In this document: positions 1 to 9,688 of the stretch, in pieces
Numbering within the stretch: the first letter of the stretch is position 1
How the letters are laid out: each line of letters begins with the position of its first letter
Source: Bacillus sp. HNG
GTDB taxonomy: Bacteria > Bacillota > Bacilli > Bacillales > Bacillaceae_L
DNA: 64,000 nt
Reading direction: 5' to 3'
NCBI RefSeq assembly: GCF_003400205.1
Contig: NZ_QUQV01000002.1
Coordinates: 186,001-250,000, forward strand
Position numbers and translations under genes: made by a program
Notes under the pieces: generated by a model
Seen by the model: the letters and a program-made list of their open reading frames with translations, nothing else
What the model was told of the DNA's origin: nothing
The model's database searches: none

Positions 1-74
1 GTGATCATTTCTTCTCTTTTTCTATTAATTTCGTCTAATAGTATCTGTTTGTAATCTACACCTCTGGCTTCCAA
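1..74 (-). CDS. Spo0E-like aspartyl-phosphate phosphatase, partial (cut by left edge)
   Basis: Only about 24 N-terminal codons are inside the window. The reading frame starts at a TTG (72-74) preceded by an AAAGGAG ribosome binding site at 83-89. The visible peptide contains ILLDEINRKREEMI, which resembles the first helix of Spo0E-family phosphatases (B. subtilis Spo0E has a similar I-(E/D)-x-K-R-x-x-M-I stretch). These small proteins dephosphorylate Spo0A~P and delay sporulation. In B. subtilis spo0E also sits beside the mtn genes, which supports the call. The SQELD signature that would prove the family is outside the window. Confidence 0.6.
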   Translation of the reverse strand, partial: MEARGVDYKQILLDEINRKREEMI

Positions 75-97
75 AGTTTCCACTCCTTTTATTCACA

Positions 98-115
98 CGT
101 TAGGAGATCCTAACG
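98..115. repeat. Perfect inverted repeat in the leader of the Spo0E-like gene
   Basis: CGTTAGGA and TCCTAACG are exact complements separated by 2 bp, about 10 bp upstream of the ribosome binding site of the partial gene. It could be an operator or an RNA hairpin. The rest of 116-341 shows no gene I can support. Confidence 0.4.
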
Positions 116-341
116 CCGTATACAACTATCGTATGCCAAGCAATACTACCTTTGGTCGATGCTCCTTAGTTGTTACTCTATGAATTATTACAAAATCTAC
201 TAATTATGTAAATAGATTCGCAAAAATAGACATTTTTTTCTTTGAAAAATTTACAAAATTGTGTACGACATCGCTTACACTTCACTTTTCGCGTATTTTC
301 GACGTTAAGAACTTTACAATAGTCGACAAAGTTTTTAATAG

Positions 342-371
342 AAAAAACCTATAAGTATTACACTTATAGGT
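342..371 (-). terminator. Intrinsic terminator after the CBS-domain gene
   Basis: Ten-base-pair stem (ACCTATAAGT/ACTTATAGGT) with a 5-nt loop, followed on the minus strand by six T residues, 13 bp after the stop of the CBS protein. Confidence 0.85.
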
Positions 372-383
372 CTACACATTGCT

Positions 384-1013
384 TTATTTAATTCGATCGA
401 TATGTGTAACGCGAAATTCCTTCGCTTCTAGCTTACGTTTGATCTGCTGAATTTTTTCTTCGCCAAGTGAACCAGGTAGATTTAAAATAATGCGTCGTAG
501 ATATTTTTCACCATTATCTAGCGTGAGCATGCCATCTATATTGATATCACTGATGAGCGATACAAGTTCTTTAATTGCACCTTTATGTTCAATCGTAGCG
601 ATGGTTAACGTGTATCCACCCGTTTTCATGCCAAAAGAGTCCTCAAGAACATCCATAACATTCGCATGTGTGATGATTCCCTGAAACTCCTTTTCCGAAT
701 TCAAAACTGCAATAAATGGCAGACGACGAATCGTTAAAAACGTCTTGAAAAAGGAATCTTCCTCGTTAACGAATGCATCCTTGCTTTCAACAAGTGTAGA
801 TATATTTGCATTCGCATCTCCATTTTTTTCATATAAATACTCTAAGATATCTACTTTATAAATTAACCCTTCAAATACAGTACCATCTTTTGATAATACG
901 GGGACCGAGCGAAATCCTGTATCATTTAATAATTGAAGTGCTTGTTGAACCGTAAATTTGTCTTCACAATACTTCACATCTGGTTTCTGAACAAAATTAT
1001 AGCGAATTTTCAT
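384..1013 (-). CDS. cbpA: CBS-CBS-ACT-like protein, CbpA-type c-di-AMP receptor
   Basis: A 209-residue cytosolic protein with two CBS motifs (about residues 10-60 and 75-130) and a C-terminal ACT-like region (about 135-205, beginning YTLTIATIEHKG). This architecture and length match CbpA (Lmo0553) of Listeria, a c-di-AMP-binding protein; AcuB-type proteins have a similar layout and are the main alternative. The frame is open to a GTG at 1022, but ATG at 1013 has GAGGAG eight bases upstream, so I chose it. The gene is monocistronic, with its own terminator, and lies between the Spo0E-like gene and the methionine salvage operon. Ligand binding is inferred from architecture only. Confidence 0.7.
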   Translation of the reverse strand: MKIRYNFVQKPDVKYCEDKFTVQQALQLLNDTGFRSVPVLSKDGTVFEGLIYKVDILEYLYEKNGDANANISTLVESKDAFVNEEDSFFKTFLTIRRLPFIAVLNSEKEFQGIITHANVMDVLEDSFGMKTGGYTLTIATIEHKGAIKELVSLISDINIDGMLTLDNGEKYLRRIILNLPGSLGEEKIQQIKRKLEAKEFRVTHIDRIK

Positions 1014-1147
1014 CTTTTCCACTCCTCATTCATATAGAAGAATTCCTTCATTACCTTTATTATATGCATATAAAAGCTCGTAATCTAATGAACAAAAATG
1101 TAACATATTTATCCATTTATGTAAAGAATATTCTTACTATTCTGATT

Positions 1148-1181
1148 CAAAAAAGACTTTATGGAAAAGCTCCATAAAGTC
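1148..1181 (-). terminator. Terminator of the mtnWXBD operon
   Basis: GACTTTATGG/CCATAAAGTC stem followed by a T-run on the minus strand, 14 bp after the mtnD stop. Confidence 0.85.
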
Positions 1182-1194
1182 CTCTCTTTCTTTC

Positions 1195-1737
1195 TTAGTT
1201 TTGCGCAAATTCTGGGTCTTTGAATGGATGTGCCACCCAACCAGCAGGATCAATAAATAATCGTACGGCAACCACTTCACGATCATCCATGAGAGTGAAG
1301 AAGTGCGGAGTCTCAACAGGCACAGATATCACATCACCTGCTTCTAGTTCTACATCAAAGTAACCAGTGTCTTCACTTCCTTTAATAATAAAAATTCCAT
1401 GACCAGCTACAATTGCCCGAACTTCATCCTCCGTGTGAACATGGACTTGTTCAAATTTCTTTAATAGTTCATCAAGATTTGGAGTTGCATCAGATAAAGC
1501 AATGACGTCCCATTTTTGATAGCCATTACGTTCTGCAAGAGATTTGATTTCTTCTTCATAAATGGAGAGGATTTTCTCTTTTTGCTCGTCGTTAATTTTG
1601 CAGTTTCCTCTTAATTCTCCTGGTAGTTTGCTAGTATCCCAGTGCTCATAAAGGACTCCTTGTTCTTGTAAAAACGCTGCAACTTTTTCTTGACCTTCTA
1701 TTCTTTCACCTGTATTACGTAATTTAATATTAGCCAT
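1195..1737 (-). CDS. mtnD: Acireductone dioxygenase
   Basis: Cupin-fold metalloenzyme of 180 residues that oxidises acireductone to 4-methylthio-2-oxobutyrate and formate (Fe form) in methionine salvage. The metal ligands are visible as H99 and H101 in QVHVHTEDE, E105 and H145 in VETPHFFTL, the standard H-x-H-x(3,4)-E...H arrangement. Length matches the family. It is the last gene of the mtnW-mtnX-mtnB-mtnD operon, 47 bp after mtnB, and is followed by a terminator. Control is from the SAM riboswitch ahead of mtnW. Confidence 0.95.
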   Translation of the reverse strand: MANIKLRNTGERIEGQEKVAAFLQEQGVLYEHWDTSKLPGELRGNCKINDEQKEKILSIYEEEIKSLAERNGYQKWDVIALSDATPNLDELLKKFEQVHVHTEDEVRAIVAGHGIFIIKGSEDTGYFDVELEAGDVISVPVETPHFFTLMDDREVVAVRLFIDPAGWVAHPFKDPEFAQN

Positions 1738-1784
1738 TTTCTACACCTCTTTCATATTATTTGTTCTATTTAAACCCTTATTTG

Positions 1785-2396
1785 TTAGGGGTTTAATGCT
1801 AGTAGTTTCAAATGATAGCTAAAAAGGAATTCGTATGCCTCAAGATGTTTTTTTGCATCGAAAGCATTTTTAGCCCACACGGTGATACCGTGATTTCTAA
1901 TCAGGACAGCACCAAAGTCACCGTTAACATGCTCACTAAAATTTCGAGCAAGCGTTGGGATAACCGCATCATTTTTAATAATCGGTATGCGTATTTCCGC
2001 ATCTTCCTCCCATAATCCAAGTGCCTTAATAATTTCCTGACCCTTAAAAACAACCTCACCCTTATCAGCATATAGCTCAGAAATGACATTGTTATCAACT
2101 GTATGGACATGAAGGCTGCAGCCTGCATTTGTTTTGTTATAAATTTCCACATGTAATAGTGTTTCTGCAGATGGCTTTAAATGAGTAGGGGTAACAGGGA
2201 AACCCGACCCATCCACTAATAAAAAGTCCTCATCAGTTCTCTTTTTCTTGTCCTTACCACTTGCTGTTACAAGGAAGGTGATTGGATGATCAGAGACCTT
2301 GATTGCTAGGTTTCCACTGGTCCCCATGAACCAATCGCGATTTGCGAGTTCATCCTTGATATCCGCAAGCTCTGTCCATTGCTTAATCCTAAGCAT
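1785..2396 (-). CDS. mtnB: Methylthioribulose-1-phosphate dehydratase
   Basis: Class II aldolase/adducin-family enzyme (203 residues) that dehydrates 5-methylthioribulose 1-phosphate to 2,3-diketo-5-methylthiopentyl 1-phosphate. The zinc ligands are H96 and H98 in [10 protein letters not shown] and a third histidine, H169, in IRNHGITVW. The start codon overlaps the 3' end of mtnX by 8 bp, implying translational coupling. This is the step upstream of the enolase MtnW encoded in the same operon. Confidence 0.95.
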   Translation of the reverse strand: MLRIKQWTELADIKDELANRDWFMGTSGNLAIKVSDHPITFLVTASGKDKKKRTDEDFLLVDGSGFPVTPTHLKPSAETLLHVEIYNKTNAGCSLHVHTVDNNVISELYADKGEVVFKGQEIIKALGLWEEDAEIRIPIIKNDAVIPTLARNFSEHVNGDFGAVLIRNHGITVWAKNAFDAKKHLEAYEFLFSYHLKLLALNP

Positions 2397-3051
2397 TGGT
2401 CACAACCTCCTTTTTCAAAATCTCCATCACATCAAAAAAGGAATGAAAGGATGAATGTTCAATCCCCAATTCTTCACATTTTTCAATTAAGAAATCTCTT
2501 GCAATGACCTTATCTGCTAGCTTTGCCGCCTGAAGATCGGTGATGGAATCGCCAATAACGATTTTATAATCATTTTGATTTGTGAGCTTTCGAATCAAGC
2601 TTGGCTTACAGCAGCCACACTCATTTGTGCACTCATCATCACACGTATATGGCCATAAAATTTTAATTCTATCATTCGAAAAATCAGATTGATTACAATA
2701 AATTTGCTCCTTAGCAATGAGACCCTCTAGCAATGGCTCAACAAAAAAGTCAATCCCACCACTTACGATGTAAAGCTGAATTCCTTGTTCTTTCGTGTAT
2801 GCAACAAACTCTTTGAATCCATCACGAATTTCCGCATGGTTTAGGATGTAATTCGTGATCTCTCCCCTCCAGGCTGAGGGTAACAGAGAGAACATTTTAC
2901 TCACACCCTCTTGTATCGGAATTTCCTGCGAGAGAACTTGATCCTTAATTTCCTCCCAACCAGACGGAGCAAATTTTTTCATAATGGCTACAATGTTATC
3001 GGTATTTGTAATTGTGCCATCAAAATCACAGAAGATAATTGGTTTGTTCAT
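2389..3051 (-). CDS. mtnX: 2-hydroxy-3-keto-5-methylthiopentenyl-1-phosphate phosphatase
   Basis: HAD-superfamily phosphatase of 220 residues that converts the MtnW product to acireductone. Motif I is DFDGT at residues 9-13, with D9 the expected nucleophile and D11 the acid; the distal acidic motif is GDSITD at 167-172. A cysteine cluster ([14 protein letters not shown], about 136-148) may bind metal; I believe similar clusters occur in Bacillus MtnX proteins. The gene overlaps mtnW by 4 bp and mtnB by 8 bp. Bacillus uses separate MtnW and MtnX enzymes where many bacteria have the fused enolase-phosphatase MtnC. Confidence 0.94.
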   Translation of the reverse strand: MNKPIIFCDFDGTITNTDNIVAIMKKFAPSGWEEIKDQVLSQEIPIQEGVSKMFSLLPSAWRGEITNYILNHAEIRDGFKEFVAYTKEQGIQLYIVSGGIDFFVEPLLEGLIAKEQIYCNQSDFSNDRIKILWPYTCDDECTNECGCCKPSLIRKLTNQNDYKIVIGDSITDLQAAKLADKVIARDFLIEKCEELGIEHSSFHSFFDVMEILKKEVVTNA

Positions 3052-4292
3052 CGTTGTACCTCTTTATATCCCCATAAATCAATTGCCTGTTTTAGCTCTG
3101 AATGATTTTGAGCAAATTCGGCAAGTGTCTTTCCAGTCAAGACTGCATCGACTGCAGCATGAAAGGCTTTGCCACCACCAATGGCACCGTTCGGATGCCC
3201 ATGAACACCACCACCAGCATTAATTACACTATCCTTGCCAAAGTCATTGATAAGTAGTGGTACCAAGCCTGGATGAATGCCGGCAGATGGTACTGGAAAT
3301 GAAGCCTTAAATAATTCATCCGTTTTCGTTAATTCAGCTGCAATCGCCAATGTTTGTTCTCTTTCAAGAGCAACACTTCCATATGGTGAAGGGAACAAGA
3401 CAAGGTCCGCACCAGCATATCGTAGTAATTTTCCAAGCAGTAGTTGGTTTGAAAATCCGTAAAATTCAGACGGCGTTAGCGTACCACTAACTGCTGGATG
3501 AGCCATAATCGGAACTGAAACTTCTGGGTCCTCAGCTAAGCCCTGAAGAACATCAAGTCCATATGCAAATACATTAAACAATAACAGATCAGCACCAAGT
3601 TCTACAGCTTTTCTTGCTTTTTCTTTTAATTCAAAGGTTCTACCAGTTAAATTCACGGCATAAAGGGCACGGTGTCCGGTTTCAGCATAAACCTCCTCAA
3701 GCACATTTTTGCCTTCTGTAATTCGGGATTCAAATGGAGTTAAAGGATTCTCAAAGAGGATTTCATCATCCTTAATGAGATGGACTCCACCAAGTGCTTG
3801 CTCACGAAGTTGTTCTTTGAGATACTCAATGTCTCTTCCAATTACGCCTTTAAAAATGCTCATCACTAGAGGTCTATCAAATACTCCTAGTTTTTCGCGG
3901 ATGCCGTTTAATCCAAACTTTGGACCAGGAAAGGTAGCTTTCAATTCATGTGAAAACTCCAAATCTAGCAACTTAATTTCTCCATCAAGTGATAACTTCC
4001 CAAAGGTAGTTGTTAAAATCGCTGGTAAATCAGCACTAAAATTTGCACTTGGGTAGGCAATTTTGATGATTCCTTTTTTTACTTGTTTTCCTAGATAATG
4101 ACTTGCTCGATTGTCGACATCAAATTGTTCAACGCTTAATACTTTTCCTTTATGTTTTTTAAGTTGTTCCTGTTCAAGTTTTGGCAAAGTCGTCCAAGAA
4201 CCGACCGTTAAACCTAGTGCGATGCCTTCCGCTTTTTTCTCTAAGTTGTCACTCGTATCATGTACCAAATATGTAGCAATCACTTCACTCAT
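3048..4292 (-). CDS. mtnW: 2,3-diketo-5-methylthiopentyl-1-phosphate enolase (RuBisCO-like protein)
   Basis: Form IV RuBisCO-like protein of 414 residues that enolises DK-MTP-1-P. The active-site lysine and metal-binding region is visible as [10 protein letters not shown] (K174, D175, D176, E177), the counterpart of the carbamylated lysine and KDDE motif of RuBisCO. First gene of the operon, it begins 30 bp after the terminator of a SAM-I riboswitch, so transcription should rise when S-adenosylmethionine is low. It overlaps mtnX by 4 bp. Confidence 0.95.
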   Translation of the reverse strand: MSEVIATYLVHDTSDNLEKKAEGIALGLTVGSWTTLPKLEQEQLKKHKGKVLSVEQFDVDNRASHYLGKQVKKGIIKIAYPSANFSADLPAILTTTFGKLSLDGEIKLLDLEFSHELKATFPGPKFGLNGIREKLGVFDRPLVMSIFKGVIGRDIEYLKEQLREQALGGVHLIKDDEILFENPLTPFESRITEGKNVLEEVYAETGHRALYAVNLTGRTFELKEKARKAVELGADLLLFNVFAYGLDVLQGLAEDPEVSVPIMAHPAVSGTLTPSEFYGFSNQLLLGKLLRYAGADLVLFPSPYGSVALEREQTLAIAAELTKTDELFKASFPVPSAGIHPGLVPLLINDFGKDSVINAGGGVHGHPNGAIGGGKAFHAAVDAVLTGKTLAEFAQNHSELKQAIDLWGYKEVQR

Positions 4293-4320
4293 GATTAACC
4301 CTCATTTCAAACGTACTAAA

Positions 4321-4349
4321 AATAAAAAACCTCTTCATAAGAAGAGGTT
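4321..4349 (-). terminator. Expression-platform terminator of the mtnW SAM riboswitch
   Basis: Stem AACCTCTTC/GAAGAGGTT with a T-rich tail on the minus strand, between the SAM aptamer and the mtnW start. Its upstream arm can compete with the aptamer 3' end, the usual S-box OFF-switch arrangement. Confidence 0.88.
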
Positions 4350-4361
4350 AGCAAACTAACA

Positions 4362-4472
4362 TCTTCTTATCTCTCAGCGTATCGCTGCAAGAATTAGCAC
4401 CGTGCTTACCTTTTCGTAAGTCGGTTGCCGGGCTTCATTGGGCTAGTCCCTCCGCCTGCTCTTAATAAGAAA
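4362..4472 (-). promoter_or_regulatory. SAM-I (S-box) riboswitch ahead of mtnWXBD
   Basis: On the minus strand the conserved S-box core can be read in order: TTAAGAGCAGGCGGAGGGAC, then AATGAAGCCCGGCAACCGAC, a short P3 arm, CACGGTGCTAATTC, and the closing P1 strand GAGAGATAAG. All hallmark S-box segments are present. SAM binding is expected to favour the downstream terminator and switch the operon off. Confidence 0.95.
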
Positions 4473-4492
4473 ATTGATTTTATATAGCATGT

Positions 4493-4523
4493 TGAGCCTC
4501 GTTTGAAAAACGACCTCAACCTT
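4493..4523 (-). other. Extra hairpin between promoter and SAM aptamer
   Basis: On the minus strand GTTGAGGTCGTTT pairs with AAACGAGGCTCAAC around a three-base loop. It precedes the riboswitch in the leader RNA. There is no T-run, so it is not a typical terminator; role unknown. Confidence 0.4.
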
Positions 4524-4545
4524 TATTAAACTGAATTTAATTAGG

Positions 4546-4574
4546 ATTATGACAGGAATTATTTTTCTTGTCAA
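4546..4574 (-). promoter_or_regulatory. SigA-type promoter of mtnWXBD
   Basis: TTGACA and CATAAT separated by exactly 17 bp on the minus strand, about 75 bp upstream of the SAM aptamer. It lies just after the mtnE stop codon. Confidence 0.75.
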
Positions 4575-4584
4575 ACGTTTTTTA

Positions 4585-5760
4585 TTATTTAAACAAATTC
4601 AACTTTTTGATTCGGTTTGCAGCTTCAACTAGTCGATCTTCGTCCGTTAAAAGACCAACCCGAACATAGCGGTCACCATATTCACCGAATCCAATTCCAG
4701 GTGCGACTGCAACATGAGCCTTTTCAAGTAAGAGATCAGCAAAGCTAATAGATGTGTATCCTTCAGGTACGGGTAGCCATGCGAAGAAAGAACCTGCAGG
4801 CGCTTTAACATCCCACCCAATGTCCTGAAGGGCACCGATGAAGGCGTTTCGTCTTGATTCGTACTTATCCACTAGTTCTTTTACACAGTCCTGTGACTTG
4901 GTTAGTGCTGTTGCTGCCGCTGCTTGAATTGGACTGAACAAACTAACATACATATGGTCTTGAATGAGATTTAGAGCTTCGATAACGCTTGGGTTTCCAA
5001 CCGCAAAACCAACTCTCCATCCGGCCATGTTATATGTCTTTGAAAGTGTGTAAATTTCAATCCCGATATCCTTGGCCCCGTCTATTTCTAAGAAACTGAT
5101 TGGTCTTTTCCCTTCAAATCCAATTGCACCATATGCAAAATCATGCACGACACAAATATCATGTTCTTTTGCAAAAGAAATGGTTTCTTCAAAAAATTCC
5201 TTTGTCGCTACAGCTCCGGTTGGGTTATTAGGATAATTTAAAAACATAACTTTTGCTTTTTCAAGCGTTTCTGATTCAAGTTCTGAGTAGTCAGGTAAAA
5301 AGGCATTTTCCTCTTTCAGTGGCATATATGCCATTTCTGCTCGGGCGAGTTCAACTCCTGACCAATAATCGGGATACCCAGGGTCCGGAACTAACGCAAT
5401 ATCACCTGGATTTAATAGGCATTGTGGAATCTCAACTAATCCTGCCTTCCCTCCAAAAAGAATCGCAACTTCTGTATCTGGATCAAGTTCAACTCCGTAT
5501 TCACGTTGATAAAATTCTGTTGCTGCTTTCTTTAAGAAAGAATGTCCACGAAACGGAGAATATTTATGAAATTTCGGTTGTTCAGCGCCCCTTTTTAATG
5601 CCTCAACGATGTGTTTTGGGGTTGGCTGATCTGGATTTCCCTGACCTAAATTGATGACATCGTATCCCTGGGCAACAACGTTATTTACCTTTGCAACAAG
5701 TGAAGCAAAAAACTGCTTCGGTAAATTTCGCAGGATTTCAGATTGTTCGAAATTTTTCAT
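4585..5760 (-). CDS. mtnE: Methionine salvage transaminase (4-methylthio-2-oxobutyrate aminotransferase)
   Basis: Class I/II PLP-dependent aminotransferase of 391 residues catalysing the last salvage step, amination of KMTB to methionine. The PLP lysine is K241 in LSKTYNMAGWRVGF, and NNPTG (178-182) and the R-x-G-x-G C-terminal region (YVRVGLL) fit the family. The ATG at 5760 follows an AAGGTG site. The gene is transcribed divergently from mtnU and separate from the riboswitch operons; no S-box is visible upstream, so SAM control is not evident here. Confidence 0.92.
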   Translation of the reverse strand: MKNFEQSEILRNLPKQFFASLVAKVNNVVAQGYDVINLGQGNPDQPTPKHIVEALKRGAEQPKFHKYSPFRGHSFLKKAATEFYQREYGVELDPDTEVAILFGGKAGLVEIPQCLLNPGDIALVPDPGYPDYWSGVELARAEMAYMPLKEENAFLPDYSELESETLEKAKVMFLNYPNNPTGAVATKEFFEETISFAKEHDICVVHDFAYGAIGFEGKRPISFLEIDGAKDIGIEIYTLSKTYNMAGWRVGFAVGNPSVIEALNLIQDHMYVSLFSPIQAAAATALTKSQDCVKELVDKYESRRNAFIGALQDIGWDVKAPAGSFFAWLPVPEGYTSISFADLLLEKAHVAVAPGIGFGEYGDRYVRVGLLTDEDRLVEAANRIKKLNLFK

Positions 5761-5800
5761 GTATACACCTTCTTCAAAATACTTGAAATACTAGTCTAAT

Positions 5801-5829
5801 ATCATATATTGTTAGAGTTAACTTGTAAA
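5801..5829 (-). promoter_or_regulatory. SigA-type promoter of mtnE
   Basis: TTTACA and TATGAT separated by 17 bp on the minus strand, about 40 bp upstream of mtnE. It overlaps the region that must also contain the mtnU promoter. Confidence 0.6.
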
Positions 5830-5853
5830 GTATCATTTCACAGGAGGTTCCCA

Positions 5854-6642
5854 ATGAATCTAAAAATTGCATGTATTCAGTATGATATTCAATTTGGAAA
5901 ACCGCAAGAAAATTTTGATCTTATCTCTAAAGAGATCGAAAAAACAATGAACCAGGATAAACCCGATATTATCGTCCTCCCAGAGCTTTGGACAACTGGG
6001 TATGACTTAACAAGATTAAATGAAATTGCCGATGATAACGGGAATGAAACAAATGTTTTTATAAAAAATTTAGCAAAACAATACTCAGTTAATATTATAG
6101 CAGGCTCGATTGCCAAAAAGACTGAACATGGCGTTACAAACACAATGTTTGTCTTTAATCGTGACGGAGAAATAATCAGTGAATATAGTAAGCTCCATCT
6201 CTTCCAACTCATGGATGAGCATTTGTATTTACAAGCTGGCGAAGCAAAAGGTGATTTCACGATTGAGAACATACCAGCCGCCGGCGTTATTTGCTATGAT
6301 ATACGCTTCCCTGAATGGATACGCGCACATACAACAAGTGGCGCTGAAATTCTATTCGTGGTAGCGGAGTGGCCACTTCCTCGGCTTGAGCATTGGCGTA
6401 CTTTACTCCTAAGCCGAGCAATTGAAAATCAATGCTATGTTGTAGCTTGTAACTGTGTTGGTAGTAACCCTAATAACGTGTTTGGCGGTCATTCAATGAT
6501 TATCGATCCTTGGGGAACAATTATTGCCGAAGCAAGCACAGAAAGCACAACATTAATTGGGGAAATTGACCTTAGCAAGGTGCAAGAAGTTAGAAAGCAA
6601 ATTCCGATTTTCCAGGATCGTCGACCGGATTTATATAATTAA
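5854..6642 (+). CDS. mtnU: Carbon-nitrogen hydrolase of the methionine salvage locus (MtnU)
   Basis: Nitrilase-superfamily amidase of 262 residues with the full catalytic triad: E44 in [11 protein letters not shown]113 in YSKLHLF and C147 in [11 protein letters not shown]. In Bacillus the mtnU (ykrU) product accompanies the salvage genes and is regarded as an omega-amidase-type enzyme acting on alpha-ketoglutaramate or related amides produced by MtnE transamination; the substrate is inferred. The frame opens at TTG 5809, but ATG 5854 has AGGAGG six bases upstream. The stop codon abuts directly on a dispersed hairpin repeat. Confidence 0.88.
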   Translation: MNLKIACIQYDIQFGKPQENFDLISKEIEKTMNQDKPDIIVLPELWTTGYDLTRLNEIADDNGNETNVFIKNLAKQYSVNIIAGSIAKKTEHGVTNTMFVFNRDGEIISEYSKLHLFQLMDEHLYLQAGEAKGDFTIENIPAAGVICYDIRFPEWIRAHTTSGAEILFVVAEWPLPRLEHWRTLLLSRAIENQCYVVACNCVGSNPNNVFGGHSMIIDPWGTIIAEASTESTTLIGEIDLSKVQEVRKQIPIFQDRRPDLYN

Positions 6643-6777
6643 ATCAAATACGCCTTGGCGTATTTGCGCCCAGATTTTTTCGAGCAAACTCGAAAAATTT
6701 CCTTTGAAAATCTGTGGCACCCGCCGGAGGCTTTAACTTTAATCAGTCGGAATCTTAACCCGACTGATTAAAGTTAA
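6643..6777 (-). repeat. Dispersed hairpin repeat family A, copy 1
   Basis: Read on the minus strand this copy contains, in order: a long stem (TTAACTTTAATCAGTCGG with its complement), GCCTCCGGCGGGTGCCACAG, a nested stem around TTTTTCGAG/CTCGAAAAA, GGGCGCAAATACG, and a terminal palindrome AAATACGCC/GGCGTATTT. The same order occurs at 12218-12413 and 41775-41963. It begins at the base after the mtnU stop codon. Confidence 0.85.
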
Positions 6778-6784
6778 AAATATA

Positions 6785-6814
6785 TTGACAATTATGTGTA
6801 TTCGTTGTTATGAT
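6785..6814 (+). promoter_or_regulatory. SigA-type promoter of mtnKA
   Basis: TTGACA (6785-6790) and TATGAT (6809-6814) with an 18-bp spacer, 44 bp upstream of the SAM aptamer. Confidence 0.7.
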
Positions 6815-6857
6815 TCTCATCAGTATTAATAAAAAATTCAAATATCGTTATACTTGA

Positions 6858-7019
6858 TCTCTTATCAAGAGCAGGCAGAGGGACTTGGCCCTATGAAGCC
6901 CAGCAACCGACCGTAATTCCATTGTAAAATGGGGCGCTAACTTTTTAGCGCCGGGAAAAACCCACAAGGCACGGTGCTAATTCCAACAGGAAACATTTGA
7001 TTTCCTGGCAGATAAGAGG
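6858..7019 (+). promoter_or_regulatory. SAM-I (S-box) riboswitch ahead of mtnKA
   Basis: S-box core visible on the plus strand: CTCTTATCAAGAGCAGGCAG, GGGACTTGGCCC, ATGAAGCCCAGCAACCGACC, CACGGTGCTAATTCC and closing strand GGCAGATAAGAG. The P3 arm is longer than in the mtnW copy and carries its own GC-rich hairpin (GGCGCTAAC...TTAGCGCC). A terminator follows at 7036-7068. Confidence 0.95.
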
Positions 7020-7035
7020 TTTGATGCTGTGTCTT

Positions 7036-7068
7036 CAAGCCTCTTTCAATGTGAAAGAGGCTTTTCTA
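7036..7068 (+). terminator. Expression-platform terminator of the mtnK riboswitch
   Basis: AAGCCTCTTTC/GAAAGAGGCTT stem followed by TTCTATT. The upstream arm overlaps sequence able to pair with the P1 strand AAGAGG. Confidence 0.85.
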
Positions 7069-7082
7069 TTAGAAAAGCCTCC

Positions 7083-8441
<1,359 letters not shown>

Positions 8442-8445
8442 CATC

Positions 8446-9492
8446 ATGACAAACATAAAAACTGTTCCACAATCGGTTCAGTGGAATGAAACTTCTATCA
8501 AACTATTAGATCAAACAAAGCTTCCGTTAGAAACTGTATTTATCGACCTAGTTACAATTGAGGATGTATGGGAAAGTATCGTTTTTTTAAAAGTACGTGG
8601 GGCTCCAGCAATTGGTATTACGGCTGCCTTTGGCTTAGCCCTATCCGCAAAGAGCTATGAAGAAACGAATTTGGAAGAATTTAAGGAAAAACTCCTTAAA
8701 GATAAAGAATATTTAGCGAGCTCACGTCCAACTGCTGTTAACTTAATTTGGGCATTAAATCGCTTGGTTACTAGTATTAAAGATTCAACATCCGTAAATG
8801 AAGCAAAAACTACACTCATCCATGAAGCCATTCGTATTCAAGCAGAAGATGAAGCGGTTTGTCGCCAAATCGGTGAGCATGCTCTTGGACTCTTCCAGGA
8901 TGGTTTTAAAGTATTAACAATTTGTAATGCAGGTTCTATTGCAACTGCTCGTTACGGCACTGCACTTGCGCCCTTCCATTTAGCAGCACAACGGGGCAAA
9001 AATCTTGAAGTCTATGCTTCAGAGACACGACCTGTTTTACAAGGGGCTCGGTTAACCACATGGGAATTGCTACAATCAGGTGTTGATGTAACATTGATTA
9101 CGGACAATATGGCCGCACATACAATAGTGGAAAAAGGAATTGATGCCATCATCGTAGGAGCTGACCGTATAACAGCAAATGGAGATACCGCTAATAAAAT
9201 TGGCACTTTTAATTTAGCGATATTAGCCAAAACATTTGCTATTCCATTCTATGTTGCTGCACCTCTATCCACGTTTGATGTGTCCCTAGAAAGTGGTGAA
9301 GAAATTCCGATTGAGGAACGAAATCCGGAGGAAGTTACACATTTGCATGGAGTTCGCATCGCTCCAGAAGGTGTTCAAGTGTATAATCCAGCGTTTGACG
9401 TCACCCCAAATGAACTTATTACAGCCATTATTACGGAAAAAGGAATCCTACAAGGTGATCTTGAGGCCGAGATTAAAAATTTGTTTAAATAA
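8446..9492 (+). CDS. mtnA: Methylthioribose-1-phosphate isomerase
   Basis: eIF2B-related isomerase (348 residues) converting MTR-1-P to methylthioribulose-1-P, the MtnB substrate. The catalytic cysteine is C160 in [11 protein letters not shown] and the catalytic aspartate D240 in [20 protein letters not shown], at the positions known for the B. subtilis enzyme; RGAPAIG (51-57) is the substrate loop. Cotranscribed with mtnK under SAM riboswitch control, followed by a strong terminator. Confidence 0.96.
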   Translation: MTNIKTVPQSVQWNETSIKLLDQTKLPLETVFIDLVTIEDVWESIVFLKVRGAPAIGITAAFGLALSAKSYEETNLEEFKEKLLKDKEYLASSRPTAVNLIWALNRLVTSIKDSTSVNEAKTTLIHEAIRIQAEDEAVCRQIGEHALGLFQDGFKVLTICNAGSIATARYGTALAPFHLAAQRGKNLEVYASETRPVLQGARLTTWELLQSGVDVTLITDNMAAHTIVEKGIDAIIVGADRITANGDTANKIGTFNLAILAKTFAIPFYVAAPLSTFDVSLESGEEIPIEERNPEEVTHLHGVRIAPEGVQVYNPAFDVTPNELITAIITEKGILQGDLEAEIKNLFK

Positions 9493-9507
9493 TAAAGAGT
9501 TAATAAG

Positions 9508-9539
9508 GAAATCCAGTGTGCGGCACACTGGATTTTTTC
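9508..9539 (+). terminator. Terminator of mtnKA
   Basis: ATCCAGTGTG/CACACTGGAT stem with a 3-nt loop and six T residues, 19 bp after the mtnA stop. Confidence 0.9.
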
Positions 9540-9550
9540 AGATTACGCGA

Positions 9551-9670
9551 GCTATCGATTTTAATTTGAGTCTATCGACTTTATTTCGATTCTATCGATT
9601 TTAATTGAATTCTATCGACTTTATTTTGATTCTATCGACTTTACTTCAGTTCTATCGTTTTTAGTCAAAA
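9551..9670. repeat. Tandem array, six copies of a 20-bp unit
   Basis: Units start exactly every 20 bp at 9551, 9571, 9591, 9611, 9631 and 9651, each opening with (T/G)CTATCG followed by an A/T-rich stretch such as ACTTTATTTCGAT. Copies diverge in the second half. The period is not a multiple of three and no ORF spans it. It lies between the mtnA terminator and the ogt stop, where two transcripts converge. Confidence 0.9.
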
Positions 9671-9688
9671 TCCTAAAATTTGCCCCGA

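Noticed and set aside
2632-2656. Cysteine cluster in MtnX as a novel metal site
   Set aside because: I believe a similar cluster is found in Bacillus MtnX proteins, so it is probably a family feature.
9551-9670. CRISPR array
   Set aside because: Units are contiguous 20-bp repeats without unique spacers, and no cas genes are present. The same applies to the 52-bp arrays.
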